From contig NZ_RCCE01000005.1 of the NCBI RefSeq assembly GCF_003663885.1, forward strand, positions 62,001-126,000: DNA of 64,000 nt, read 5' to 3'. Every line of letters begins with the position of its first letter. Position 1 is the stretch's first letter. This DNA comes from Litoreibacter meonggei (lineage in GTDB: Bacteria; Pseudomonadota; Alphaproteobacteria; Rhodobacterales; Rhodobacteraceae). Under the pieces are notes generated by a model. It saw only the letters and a list, made by a program, of their open reading frames with translations, had not been told where the DNA came from and searched no databases. The translations under genes were made by a program, and so were the position numbers. Shown here piece after piece: positions 27,223 to 36,189 of this stretch.

Positions 27223-27513
27223 CTAGCACAGGATATCCGCTTGAATGACAGCAACATCGCCCCGCACGGAACTCCGGACGACATGGCAGCCGGTGACACG
27301 CTCTATGGCAGTGGTCCCGGCTGCGAACACATCACGGGCCATGGGTCTAAGGGCAATATTGGAGCGATACGCCTCGGCATGCCCGCCCCTGAATTTCACA
27401 TCAAAAGAATACGCCCCGACGGTCGCAGAACCCTTGGAGCCACCCATGGCGCCGACACCGGGCGCCGCACAGGCCGAAAGAAGCGGCAAAAGAACACAAA
27501 GCAACAAGCGCAT
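27223..27513 (-). CDS. Small predicted lipoprotein, unknown function
   Basis: A 96-residue protein with a lipoprotein signal (MRLLLCVLLPLLSACAAPG; lipobox LSAC). The mature part is Gly/Ala rich then mixed (VTGCHVVRSSVRGDVAVIQADIL). It lies between cobN and cobO on the opposite strand, so cobO probably needs its own promoter or readthrough past an antisense gene. Overlapping plus-strand frames lack any recognisable features and were rejected. I know no function. Confidence 0.65.
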   Translation of the reverse strand: MRLLLCVLLPLLSACAAPGVGAMGGSKGSATVGAYSFDVKFRGGHAEAYRSNIALRPMARDVFAAGTTAIERVTGCHVVRSSVRGDVAVIQADILC

Positions 27514-27644
27514 GGCCAAGTCCCGTTATTGGCAGAGAGAGACCATTTTAGGCCCTGCATGATTAACAATCCCTTACCGCCTTTAGGCTTGCATCAGGCA
27601 GGCCAGTCCAACAGGCTACCCGCAACCCAATTCCGGAGCGCATC

Positions 27645-28265
27645 ATGACCAACGAGACCCCAGACGATCTAACCCGCCACGCCACGAAAATGGCCAAGAA
27701 GAAGGCCGCACGCGACAAGATCATGGCGACCAAAACCGACAAGCGCGGGTTGATCATCGTGCACACCGGCAAGGGAAAGGGCAAAAGCTCCGCCGCCTTC
27801 GGGATGATTTTCCGCTGCATCGCGCATGACATGAAATGCGCCGTGGTGCAGTTCATTAAGGGCGGCATGAGCACCGGCGAGCGCGATCTGATTCTGGGAA
27901 AATTCTCCGACATCTGCGAGTTCCACACCATGGGCGAAGGCTTCACTTGGGAAACGCAGGACAAATCCCGCGACATCGAAATGGCACAAGCGGCTTGGGC
28001 GAAAGCCAAAGAGCTGATCCGCGATCCATCGAACCACATGGTGTTGCTGGACGAGATCAACATCGCACTGCGCTATGACTACATAGACATCAATGAGGTG
28101 GTCACCTTCCTCGCGGAAGAAAAACCCGACATGACCCATGTGGTTCTGACCGGCCGCAACGCGAAGGACGAGTTGATCGAAGTTGCCGATCTGGTCACCG
28201 AAATGGAGCTGGTCAAGCATCCCTTCCGCTCCGGCATCAAGGCACAGATCGGCGTGGAATACTAA
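27645..28265 (+). CDS. cobO: Cob(I)yrinic acid a,c-diamide adenosyltransferase
   Basis: A 206-residue CobA/CobO-type ATP:corrinoid adenosyltransferase that adds the 5'-deoxyadenosyl ligand to Co(I). Residues 35-50 contain the P-loop HTGKGKGKSSAAFG; VQFIKGG, the LLDEIN motif and VVLTGRNA follow as in the family. The N-terminal 25 residues are basic. It closes the second B12 block, downstream of cobN and the antisense lipoprotein gene. Confidence 0.96.
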   Translation: MTNETPDDLTRHATKMAKKKAARDKIMATKTDKRGLIIVHTGKGKGKSSAAFGMIFRCIAHDMKCAVVQFIKGGMSTGERDLILGKFSDICEFHTMGEGFTWETQDKSRDIEMAQAAWAKAKELIRDPSNHMVLLDEINIALRYDYIDINEVVTFLAEEKPDMTHVVLTGRNAKDELIEVADLVTEMELVKHPFRSGIKAQIGVEY

Positions 28266-28308
28266 CCGGTTATTAAGGTTAACACGCGCGGCGCATGGCA
28301 GCAGTTGT

Positions 28309-28415
28309 GTTTCATCTTGGCCCAAATATTCCCGCCGGAGGCATCCGGGCTTTCAAACGACACCTTGGCTGATAGGGTAGAGCCTCCGGCGGGAATATTT
28401 TAACCAAGATGAAAC
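28309..28415. repeat. Inverted pair of dispersed repeats (copies 3 and 4)
   Basis: Copy 3 (28309-28342, GTTTCATCTTGG... GCCGGAGGC) and copy 4 (28382-28415, GCCTCCGGCGGG... AAGATGAAAC) face each other across 39 bases, giving a potential long hairpin of about 34 bp with few mismatches. They lie 44 bases after cobO. The pair could terminate or stabilise the cobO transcript, or mark a mobile REP-like unit. Confidence 0.85.
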
Positions 28416-28501
28416 CAGAAACGCGCTCACTGTCGGGGCGGTACAGAGTGGAAACCCGATGGCTGTCCAAGGTGAAGCCTCCGATCGAGTGTCTTCGACT
28501 G

Positions 28502-28531
28502 CTTCAGGGGGACCACGTGCGCCCCCTGAAG
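28502..28531. terminator. Perfect 10-bp hairpin beyond the TPP-enzyme gene
   Basis: CTTCAGGGGG and CCCCCTGAAG flank 10 bases, 6 bases past the stop of the minus-strand TPP-enzyme gene. No clear T-run follows, so terminator function is only likely by position. Confidence 0.5.
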
Positions 28532-28536
28532 GACAT

Positions 28537-30201
28537 TCATTTACTGTGTTGCTCGCCCATAGCGCGGGTCTCTGACAGAGTCATGCCAGTCGACAGAACC
28601 TCGTCATCCAGTTGCACCTCGATCACAGACAGCACTCCGGCATTCTGTGCCACCGCAAACGCCGCTGCAAAATCTTCGGTGCGGGTCACTGTCTGCCCCG
28701 TTCCACCATAAGCGCGGGCCAAGGCGGCGAAGTCAGGATTGGCGATCATCGTGCCGGACACCCGCCCCGGATAGGTCTTTTCCTGATGCATGCGGATCGT
28801 GCCGTATTTGCCGTTATTGACCACGATGACAATTACCGCTGCGCCGTGCTGGATAGCGGTCGACATCTCGTTGCAGGTCATCTGGAAACAACCATCTCCG
28901 GCAAAGCAAATCACCGTGCGGTCGGGATGTTCCAGCTTCGCGGCAATTGACGCTGGAAAACCATAACCCATCGAGCCGGAGGTCGGGGCAACTTGCGTCT
29001 TGTAGCTCCGGAACCGGTGATAGCGGTGGACAAAAGCCGCGTAATTTCCAGCCCCGTTGGTCAAAATTGCGTCCTGCGGCAAGTGTTCTGCCAACCATGA
29101 GACGACCTGCTCCATTTTCACAGGGCCGGGCGTTGGCTTGGGTTCCTGCCATGCTTCATAATCAGCCCGTGCCTGCGCACGCCATTCGACCCAATCGCCC
29201 GCCTGAGATTCGGCATCCGCAAGCGCTGCGATCAGCGCCGCACTGTCGCAAGCCAGCGCGAGGTCCGGCGCGTAGACATGGCCTGGTTCGTCCGGGCTGG
29301 GATGGGAATGGATCAGGGTCTTGCCCAGATCAGACGGATCCAGCAGCGCGTATCCGTTTGTCAGAATGTCGCCGACCCGGGCGCCAATTACCAATAGCAG
29401 GTCAGTGTCTTGTAGGCGTTTGGCCAGTGCGGGATTCATCCCGACCCCAAGATCCCCAACATAATGCGGGCTGTCATTGTTCAGGTAATCCTGCCGCCGG
29501 AAAGGTACCGCCACGGGCAGATCCAAGCGTTCGGCAAAGCGCTCGAGATCTGACGCCGCTTGTGCCGACCACCCCGGCCCTCCCGCGATCACCAAAGGGC
29601 GCTTTGCGCGTCCCAGCATGTCCTCAATACGTGCTACATCATCGGGTGCAGGCATCGCGCGGGCCACTTGAACCGCAGGCCGGTCCGCAATTTCAGCCGC
29701 CGCTGACAACATATCCTCGGGCAGCGCCAGAACCACCGGCCCCGGACGGCCCGACTGCGCAATCTGGAAAGCGCGGGATATAAATTCGGGCAACCGTTCG
29801 GTTTGATCGACCTCGGCGACCCATTTGACCAAGCCGCCAAAGAACTGGCGGTAATCGACCTCTTGGAACGCCTCTCGGTCCCGGTGTCCGCGCGCGATTT
29901 GTCCCACGAACAACACCATCGGTGTGCTGTCCTGCATCGCCACGTGCAATCCTGAAGACGCATTTGTCGCCCCCGGTCCACGGGTCACGAAGGCGACGCC
30001 GGGCCGACCGGTCAGCTTGCCATGCGCCTCGGCCATCATCGAGGCTCCGCCCTCCTGCCTGCACACCACATTCTGGATACCGCTCTCGAAAAGTCCGTCC
30101 AAGGCCGCCAAAAAGCTTTCCCCCGGCACCGAGAACACCCGCGTCACACCCTGAATTTTCAACTGCTCCGCGAGAATTGCGCCGCCATGCCTGATAGCCA
30201 T
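28537..30201 (-). CDS. Thiamine pyrophosphate-binding enzyme (acetolactate synthase-like)
   Basis: A 554-residue protein with the three domains of the POX/AHAS family: N-terminal PYR domain (FSVPGESFLAALDGL, catalytic Glu region CRQEGGASMMAEA), a central Rossmann-like domain, and a C-terminal PP domain with the TPP motif GDGCFQMTCNEM...NNGKYG. It lacks any adjacent small regulatory subunit, so it is probably not the biosynthetic IlvB; a decarboxylase or ligase role on 2-oxo acids is possible. GGAGG precedes the ATG. It is a single-gene unit. Confidence 0.88.
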   Translation of the reverse strand: MAIRHGGAILAEQLKIQGVTRVFSVPGESFLAALDGLFESGIQNVVCRQEGGASMMAEAHGKLTGRPGVAFVTRGPGATNASSGLHVAMQDSTPMVLFVGQIARGHRDREAFQEVDYRQFFGGLVKWVAEVDQTERLPEFISRAFQIAQSGRPGPVVLALPEDMLSAAAEIADRPAVQVARAMPAPDDVARIEDMLGRAKRPLVIAGGPGWSAQAASDLERFAERLDLPVAVPFRRQDYLNNDSPHYVGDLGVGMNPALAKRLQDTDLLLVIGARVGDILTNGYALLDPSDLGKTLIHSHPSPDEPGHVYAPDLALACDSAALIAALADAESQAGDWVEWRAQARADYEAWQEPKPTPGPVKMEQVVSWLAEHLPQDAILTNGAGNYAAFVHRYHRFRSYKTQVAPTSGSMGYGFPASIAAKLEHPDRTVICFAGDGCFQMTCNEMSTAIQHGAAVIVIVVNNGKYGTIRMHQEKTYPGRVSGTMIANPDFAALARAYGGTGQTVTRTEDFAAAFAVAQNAGVLSVIEVQLDDEVLSTGMTLSETRAMGEQHSK

Positions 30202-30277
30202 TAGAACCTCCGTGTCATTCGGGCTTAGTCTTTGGTCAGGCCCACGGCATTTGCAACGTCAATCATGCATCAAACGA

Positions 30278-30685
30278 TTAACCTTGCGCGGCACCAACTG
30301 AAATTTCGACCAAATTTCGGTCCGGGTCGCGAATGTAGATCGATCGTATCGGCCCCCGCGCGCCGCTCCGCATCACGGGCCCCTCTTCGATCTCGACACT
30401 GCGCCCATCAAAATGCGAGACCCAAACTTCCAACGGCATTTCCGTCAGAAAACACAGATCGGCGCTGCCCGGAGTCGGGACATGACTATGCGGGCGATAC
30501 TCGGCACCCGCCGCGTGCAAGTTGATCTTCTGCTTACCGAAATACAGGGCCGTTCGCACAGAGCCATCTTCGGGCTGAAATTCCCGCACCTGCATTCCCA
30601 AAACATCCGTATAAAATGCAACGGTCGCACTCATGTCGCGGACGGTCAGCACAAAGTGATCCAGCGCGGTTAATGTTGGCGTCAT
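30278..30685 (-). CDS. VOC family (glyoxalase/dioxygenase-fold) protein
   Basis: A 135-residue protein with paired beta-alpha-beta modules. Metal-ligand candidates are His in ALDHFVLTV, and Glu in the C-terminal DPDRNLVEIS motif. The family includes glyoxalases, fosfomycin-resistance enzymes and extradiol dioxygenases; the substrate is not readable. AAAGG upstream supports ATG 30685 over 30703. It is divergent from the dehydratase gene. Confidence 0.85.
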   Translation of the reverse strand: MTPTLTALDHFVLTVRDMSATVAFYTDVLGMQVREFQPEDGSVRTALYFGKQKINLHAAGAEYRPHSHVPTPGSADLCFLTEMPLEVWVSHFDGRSVEIEEGPVMRSGARGPIRSIYIRDPDRNLVEISVGAAQG

Positions 30686-30728
30686 AACGGGCTTGCCTTT
30701 CATGGATTTGGCGAACGATGATACGCAT

Positions 30729-31517
30729 ATGACACAAGATCAAGCCTGCGCCACCCGCGTTGATAGTCTCGACCCCGCCCGCATCTCGGCTCTTGCCGCG
30801 GCCCTTGGTGTGCCGGATGACCGCGCCCGCCCGTTTTGGCACCAAATATACTTCTGGGATGCCAGACCCGCGACCTCCCTTGGCCTTGATGGTCATCCTA
30901 AAATCGGTGCGTTGATCCCGGATATGGGCCTACCCCGACGCATGTGGGCGGGCGGCAGGCTGCACTTCCACGCGCCCCCAACACCCGGACAAGCTGCTCA
31001 AAAATCGACTACGCTTCTACGTGCGGACCGCAAGCACGGCCGGACCGGAGCACTTGGTCTCGTCACGTTGCAGCACGAGATCAGCCAAGACGGCAAGCTT
31101 CTGGTCTCCGAGCAGCAAGACTTGATCTACCGCGCAGCGGACGCCCGCTCCGGCACGCCCCCAGAAGCGGCAACCGACGAAACCGCGTCCAAAACCCACA
31201 GGTTCACCACCACGGAGTTATTTCGCTACTCAGCACTGACCTTCAACGGCCACCGCATCCATTATGACCGCGACTACGCGCTAAACGTGGAAGGCTATGA
31301 CGGCCTTGTTGTCCACGGCCCATTGCTGGCGCAATATCTGATGCTCATGGCTGAGGATCTGCTCGGCAGCCTCTCAAAGTTCGATTTCCGCGCGACCGCG
31401 CCGTTGATGGACCACCAATCCGTAACCTTTTGTGCCAAGCCTTCAGAGGACGGCCTTATGCTATGGGCAAGGGCCGATGACGGGCGTCAATGTATGTCCG
31501 CTACGGCTACTTCATAG
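30729..31517 (+). CDS. Acyl dehydratase with FAS1-like/MaoC hot-dog domains
   Basis: A 262-residue protein resembling mesaconyl-C4-CoA hydratase and other double hot-dog dehydratases. The N-terminal part has the MWAGGRLHFHAPP motif, and the C-terminal half has the MaoC hydratase signature FRYSALTFNGHRIHYDRDYA then VHGPLLAQYLM. It likely hydrates or dehydrates a CoA thioester. The exact substrate is unknown. ATG 30729 is chosen; a TTG at 30693 would add 12 residues. It overlaps the convergent oxidoreductase by 6 bases. Confidence 0.8.
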   Translation: MTQDQACATRVDSLDPARISALAAALGVPDDRARPFWHQIYFWDARPATSLGLDGHPKIGALIPDMGLPRRMWAGGRLHFHAPPTPGQAAQKSTTLLRADRKHGRTGALGLVTLQHEISQDGKLLVSEQQDLIYRAADARSGTPPEAATDETASKTHRFTTTELFRYSALTFNGHRIHYDRDYALNVEGYDGLVVHGPLLAQYLMLMAEDLLGSLSKFDFRATAPLMDHQSVTFCAKPSEDGLMLWARADDGRQCMSATATS

Positions 31518-32546
31518 GCACCGCGCAGCCTGAAAATCGGGCGGTATCCGGTCCATACCATCCAGCACCAAATCCGCCATTACCTCCGCAACTTTCGGGG
31601 CCATGCCAAATCCAATCTTGAACCCGCCATTAGCGACAAACGCCCCGCCTTCAAACGGATGCACACCCAACATCGGTGCTCGGGTACGGGCACGGGGGCG
31701 CACGCCGGCCCAGCGCGCGATGACCTTCGCCCCGCCAAGCAGTGGCAGGCCCGCAACCGCCCGCGCGAGAACGTCATCAAGTTGCGCATCAGTCGACGCG
31801 GGCGCCTCGAAGTATCGCTCCGACGTTGACCCCACCGCCACCGTCCCATCCGCATGGGGCACCACATGCACCCCGTCGAAAAACAGCTGCGGCAAGCCGC
31901 GCGCATCATACTCAAGCAGTGCTGCTTGACCCTTCACACCGTTGCCAACCTCGCGCGTATGCTGCGCGGTCATCGCCAACAGCCCCTCGTAACCGGTCGC
32001 ATACACCACCGCGCCTTCATGCGCGCCGTCGCGCACGATCTCGCCGCCAGACGCCTCAATCGCGCCCGCCAGTGCCAGGCACGCCTGACGCGGATGCAAC
32101 CGCCCTGACAACGTATCAAAGATCACTTGGCCGGTTGGCGTGGTCGGACACCAGTCCCCCGACGCCTGCTCCACCCGCCACTCGGCTTCGCCGCGCCACA
32201 ACTCTTGCGCTGCGATCACTCGCTCCTCAGCCAAGGCCAGCCCTGCCGTATCCAAAATCGGCTGAATGCGTCCCAGCCGCCCGTACCCTGATGTCAGCCC
32301 GGACGCCTCCTCGATCTCGTGCCAAAAATGCGCCGCCATCAACAAACTCTCGAGCTGGAACTGCTTCTTGTCCTCCCACCGCTCGGGCGTATGCGGGGCC
32401 AGTGCCCCCACGATCCCGCCCGATGATCCAGTGGCGACCCCGTTCGGATCAATCACCCGAACCCGCGCGCCACGTCGCACGCATTCCCACGCCACGGACA
32501 GACCAAATGCGCCTGCGCCTAGCACCGTTACTTCTGCTCTGGACAA
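31512..32546 (-). CDS. FAD-dependent oxidoreductase (DAO family, possible MnmC C-terminal equivalent)
   Basis: A 344-residue flavoprotein with an N-terminal dinucleotide fold VLGAGAFGLSVAWECVRRGA and the C-terminal GGFKIGFGMAPKVAE motif of glycine/D-amino-acid oxidases. It is transcribed divergently from mnmD, 51 bases apart. In E. coli these two activities are fused in MnmC, whose C-terminal FAD domain removes the carboxymethyl group from cmnm5U34. This suggests, but does not prove, that this gene supplies that activity; generic amine oxidase is the alternative. Confidence 0.78.
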   Translation of the reverse strand: MSRAEVTVLGAGAFGLSVAWECVRRGARVRVIDPNGVATGSSGGIVGALAPHTPERWEDKKQFQLESLLMAAHFWHEIEEASGLTSGYGRLGRIQPILDTAGLALAEERVIAAQELWRGEAEWRVEQASGDWCPTTPTGQVIFDTLSGRLHPRQACLALAGAIEASGGEIVRDGAHEGAVVYATGYEGLLAMTAQHTREVGNGVKGQAALLEYDARGLPQLFFDGVHVVPHADGTVAVGSTSERYFEAPASTDAQLDDVLARAVAGLPLLGGAKVIARWAGVRPRARTRAPMLGVHPFEGGAFVANGGFKIGFGMAPKVAEVMADLVLDGMDRIPPDFQAARCL

Positions 32547-32597
32547 GATTGCCCCCTTTGCTCAGTGTCGCTCAGTGGTTACCTAGGGCAAAGCGGC

Positions 32598-33248
32598 ATG
32601 AGCGACCAGACAGCACAACTCGAATGGCGCGATGGCGTGATCCCGGTCTCAACGAAGTTCGACGATCCCTACTTCTCGCTCGGCGGCGGCTTGGACGAAA
32701 CACGCCACGTCTTCCTCGCGGGAAACGATTTGCCAAACCGCTACCGCGACGGCTTCCACATCGCGGAGCTTGGTTTTGGCACCGGCCTGTCCATGCTGAC
32801 CGCATTGCAGGCATTTGCAGGCAACGGCACGCTGCATTTCACCAGCTTTGAAGCCTACCCGATGACCCGCGCCGACATGGAAACCGCGCTAAATGCCTTC
32901 CCCGATCTTGACCCAGCGCCACTGCTGGACCACTGGCCCGCAACCACAATCCGCACCGATCAATTGCACGCAGACATCATCATAGGCGACGCGAGGCAGA
33001 CGCTTCCCCAATGGGACGGCACCGCAGATGCGTGGTTCCTTGACGGCTTCTCCCCGGCGAAAAACCCCGAACTCTGGGCGCCCGAACTGATGCACGAGGT
33101 GGGCAAGCACACGGCCCCAAAAGGCACCTTCGCAACCTACACCGCCGCAGGCCACGTGCGTCGCAGCCTCACCGATGCGGGCTTTGACGTGGAGCGCGTC
33201 CAAGGCTTCGGCCGCAAGCGTCACATGAGCGTCGGCCGCTTGAGATGA
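32598..33248 (+). CDS. mnmD: tRNA (5-methylaminomethyl-2-thiouridine34) methyltransferase, stand-alone MnmD
   Basis: A 216-residue DUF752-type methyltransferase, equivalent to the N-terminal half of MnmC. Visible are the N-terminal LEWRDGVIPVSTKFDDPYFS, the SAM motif ELGFGTGLSMLTAL, and DAWFLDGFSPAKNPELW with the FATYTAAGHVRRSL motif. It methylates nm5U34 to mnm5U34 in tRNA. ATG 32598 gives the family start; the upstream in-frame extension is unlikely. It overlaps the transporter gene by ATGA. Confidence 0.9.
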   Translation: MSDQTAQLEWRDGVIPVSTKFDDPYFSLGGGLDETRHVFLAGNDLPNRYRDGFHIAELGFGTGLSMLTALQAFAGNGTLHFTSFEAYPMTRADMETALNAFPDLDPAPLLDHWPATTIRTDQLHADIIIGDARQTLPQWDGTADAWFLDGFSPAKNPELWAPELMHEVGKHTAPKGTFATYTAAGHVRRSLTDAGFDVERVQGFGRKRHMSVGRLR

Positions 33249-34114
33249 GCGGCAACGACACCAAACGCGGCATCCTACTAATGTCGCTGACCATGCTGAT
33301 CTTCGCCTCGCAGGACGGCATATCGCGCTATTTAGCGGGCGAGTACAACGTGATGATGGTGGTGATGATCCGCTACTGGTTCTTCGCCGCCTTTGTGCTG
33401 ACAGTCTCCGCCAAACGGGCAGGCTCCATCGCCAATGCGGCCCGCACACAGCAACCCCTGTTGCAGATATTCCGCGGCGTGCTTCTTGCGTTGGAGGTTT
33501 GCATCCTCGTTGCCGCCTTCACTTTATTGGGCCTGATCGAAAGCATGGCGATCTTCATCTCCTACCCGCTGATCGTGGCCGCCTTGTCTGGCCCCATTCT
33601 TGGCGAGCAGGTTGGCCTGTATCGTTGGACAGCCATCGGCATAGGCTTCATCGGCGTCTTGATCATCCTGCAACCCGGCGGGGGCGTCTTCAGCCCCTAC
33701 GCACTCCTCGCGGTCGTGTCCGCCCTGATGTTCGCGCTCTACACCTTGCTCACGCGCTATGCCGCACGCAAGGACACCGCCGCCACCAGCTTCTTTTGGA
33801 CAGGCCTGGCGGGCGCGGCGGCGATAACCGTGATCGGCGTTTGGTTCTGGGAACCAATGGCAGCAGGCGACTGGCTCTGGATGCTGGCGCTATGCGTATC
33901 AGGCGCCAGCGGCCATTACCTGCTGATCAAAACATATGAGGTCGCCGAAGCCTCCGCCGTGCAGCCCTTCGCCTACCTGCAACTGGTGTTCGTGTCGGTG
34001 ATCGGTCTGTTCGTCTTCGGTGAGGACTTGCGCATCAACGTCGTAATCGGCGCAGGACTGGTGATCAGCGCAGGCGTGTTCGCCCTGTGGCGCGCGCGGC
34101 GCGCTACTGCTTAA
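33245..34114 (+). CDS. EamA/DMT-family transporter
   Basis: A 289-residue inner-membrane protein with about ten hydrophobic helices and the internal duplication of EamA domains (about 10-140 and 150-285), e.g. LLMSLTMLIFASQDGISRYL and VVSALMFALYTLLTRYAA. The substrate is unknown; relatives export amino acids or metabolites. It is translationally coupled to mnmD and its 3' end overlaps the convergent slt gene by 11 bases. Confidence 0.88.
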   Translation: MSGNDTKRGILLMSLTMLIFASQDGISRYLAGEYNVMMVVMIRYWFFAAFVLTVSAKRAGSIANAARTQQPLLQIFRGVLLALEVCILVAAFTLLGLIESMAIFISYPLIVAALSGPILGEQVGLYRWTAIGIGFIGVLIILQPGGGVFSPYALLAVVSALMFALYTLLTRYAARKDTAATSFFWTGLAGAAAITVIGVWFWEPMAAGDWLWMLALCVSGASGHYLLIKTYEVAEASAVQPFAYLQLVFVSVIGLFVFGEDLRINVVIGAGLVISAGVFALWRARRATA

Positions 34115-36044
34115 GCTGGTCGCTTAACCTGATATCATCCACCTTGCCGTTCAACCGCGCACGATACGGCGCAAAGCTCTCGGTCACCCGCATCACGTAG
34201 TTGCGGGTTTCGCGGAACGGAATACCCTCGATCCAGTCTACCACATCAACATCCGCGCCCCGTGGGTCGCCAAACAATCCCGGCCAACGCTCCGCGCGGC
34301 TGGGACCTGCGTTATAGCCAATCGACATCAGCACAGGGTTCGCTCCGAACCGTTCCGACAGCGATCGCAAATAGGCCGTCCCAAGACGCGCGTTGTAGTC
34401 AGGGTCTTCGGTCAGGCGCGCGCGCTCGTAGTCTTCGCCGATCTCGCCAGCAACTTCCTTGGCGGTGCCCGGCATCAACTGCATCAACCCCCGCGCACCT
34501 GCGCCGCTGACCACTACCGGGTCAAACTCGCTCTCGCGGCGTGCAATCGACAACGCGAACTCCTCCGGTATCTCCATTTTGATACCTTGCGGCACCGAGA
34601 GCGGGAAATAGCCGTGGTAAATCTCGAACCCCTGCCGCGCCGCCTGTTTGGCAAGCATCAAGGCTATATGCGGCTCGTCCCATTCCAGCGCCATGTCGAT
34701 CATTTGGCCGATGCCCTCGCGCGGTTGGCTTTCCGCCAGATGCACCAAGAACCGTTCCGCCAGACTATGCTGCTCCGCCAAGTACAAACTCACCGCCGCG
34801 TCATAAACCGAGGATTTTGTGAACGCCGCCCCGCGCCAGTCAGGAAACACTTCCGCACCGTTCATTTTGGGATCACGCGGAACACCACCCCGTTCCGCGG
34901 CCAGTTGGCCGTAAAACGACGACTGGTAAAGTGCGCCGAACTCATACGCCGCCTTGGCAATTTCAGCGCTGCCGTCGGCCTCATAGGCACGCCCCAACCA
35001 ATAGCCCGCGCGACCTAAAGAAATTGGTGTTTCAACCGCCGCCTGAAAGCTGTCGAAATGTGCGAGCGCTTGCTTTGGCGCATTCAACTTCCGCAGCGCA
35101 ATAAATCCCGACAGCCATTCAAGGTCCGCATACGCTGACCCCGCTGTCAGAAAATGTTGCGAAGCGACCGCGTAAGCTTCGACATGTTTCCCCTCACGCA
35201 TAAGTTGACGCGCAATGGAGCGGCGGCGATCTGCCCATTCAATAGGTCGCCCAAGGTCCTGCACGGACAATGACCGCTCCAAAAGCACCTCGACAGCGCC
35301 CTCGGCTCTACCCTTGCGGGCGCGCCATAAAAATCGCTCATAGGCCAGACCTGCATCTTCAGCCAGTGACGCGGGCACGGCCTCGATCATGGTATCCACG
35401 CCGCGATCCATTCCCCGCAAGCCAAGACGCGCAACTGCCAGCTTCGCCCAGTCCTCTGGCACCAGATTAAACATCCGCCGCGCGGCTTTCTCCTCACCGC
35501 GCCACAACAGCATATCCAGCCGTACACTGTGCAGGTCTTTAAGATCATCGCCGTGACGGCCGACGAAGGCGTCATGCTCAACTTGGGCAAGGTTGAACAC
35601 TTGCCATGCCCGGCGCGCCTCTTGAACGGCGTCGTTGTTACGACCCACAGTTTTCAGGGCTTCTATCAACCGCAGTGATCCCGTGCCGGTTTGCGGGACC
35701 GTATCAGCGAAAAACCCCAACACAAGCTGCGGGGCAACGCCGATCTTCGGGATCGAATACTCGCACCGCAGTCTCAGAAGCGGAAGTCCCGGCCAGTCGC
35801 CATTGCGATTTAGGAAATCGACACATTCGCTAAAGCTGCCCTGCCGCCCGCGCATCCGCATCCAGTCCAAAACCTCGCGCGCGACAGAATCAGAGAGACC
35901 AGCGCGCAGTTCTCGAACCCTTTCCCAATCCCGTGCACCAGCTGCTGCTGCGGCTTTGGACAAAGGAGGTTTTTCCTGCGCCGCCACGCCGCCCACACAG
36001 CCTATCCAGACCGCTAAAACAGCACCGCAAATCCTTGTAATCAC
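34104..36044 (-). CDS. slt: Soluble lytic murein transglycosylase (Slt70-like)
   Basis: A 646-residue periplasmic enzyme. A signal sequence (ITRICGAVLAVWIGCVGGVAAQ) is followed by a long alpha-helical superhelix and a C-terminal SLT domain, with catalytic Glu in LSIARRESEFDP, then GARGLMQLMPGTAKEVA and the IGYNAGPSRAERW motif. It cleaves glycan strands during wall turnover. GTG 36044 is preferred because it puts the signal peptide at the N-terminus with GAAGGG-like spacing; the frame is open to 36104. Confidence 0.92.
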   Translation of the reverse strand: MITRICGAVLAVWIGCVGGVAAQEKPPLSKAAAAAGARDWERVRELRAGLSDSVAREVLDWMRMRGRQGSFSECVDFLNRNGDWPGLPLLRLRCEYSIPKIGVAPQLVLGFFADTVPQTGTGSLRLIEALKTVGRNNDAVQEARRAWQVFNLAQVEHDAFVGRHGDDLKDLHSVRLDMLLWRGEEKAARRMFNLVPEDWAKLAVARLGLRGMDRGVDTMIEAVPASLAEDAGLAYERFLWRARKGRAEGAVEVLLERSLSVQDLGRPIEWADRRRSIARQLMREGKHVEAYAVASQHFLTAGSAYADLEWLSGFIALRKLNAPKQALAHFDSFQAAVETPISLGRAGYWLGRAYEADGSAEIAKAAYEFGALYQSSFYGQLAAERGGVPRDPKMNGAEVFPDWRGAAFTKSSVYDAAVSLYLAEQHSLAERFLVHLAESQPREGIGQMIDMALEWDEPHIALMLAKQAARQGFEIYHGYFPLSVPQGIKMEIPEEFALSIARRESEFDPVVVSGAGARGLMQLMPGTAKEVAGEIGEDYERARLTEDPDYNARLGTAYLRSLSERFGANPVLMSIGYNAGPSRAERWPGLFGDPRGADVDVVDWIEGIPFRETRNYVMRVTESFAPYRARLNGKVDDIRLSDQLKQ

Positions 36045-36189
36045 AGCCAACCCTTCACCCGACTCGTTCCCATTAGGTAGGCGGGTATCCGTACCATGCA
36101 ACACACATCCATGGCATCAACCCCCTTGCAGCGACGTTCCGCCAACGGTATCGGAGCAATAGAACACTATAACCAAAGGAGAACGTGTC

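Noticed and set aside
27208-27648. 146-codon plus-strand frame between cobN and cobO
   Set aside because: The minus-strand frame encodes a proper lipoprotein signal; this one shows none of the features of a protein and overlaps the cobO start.
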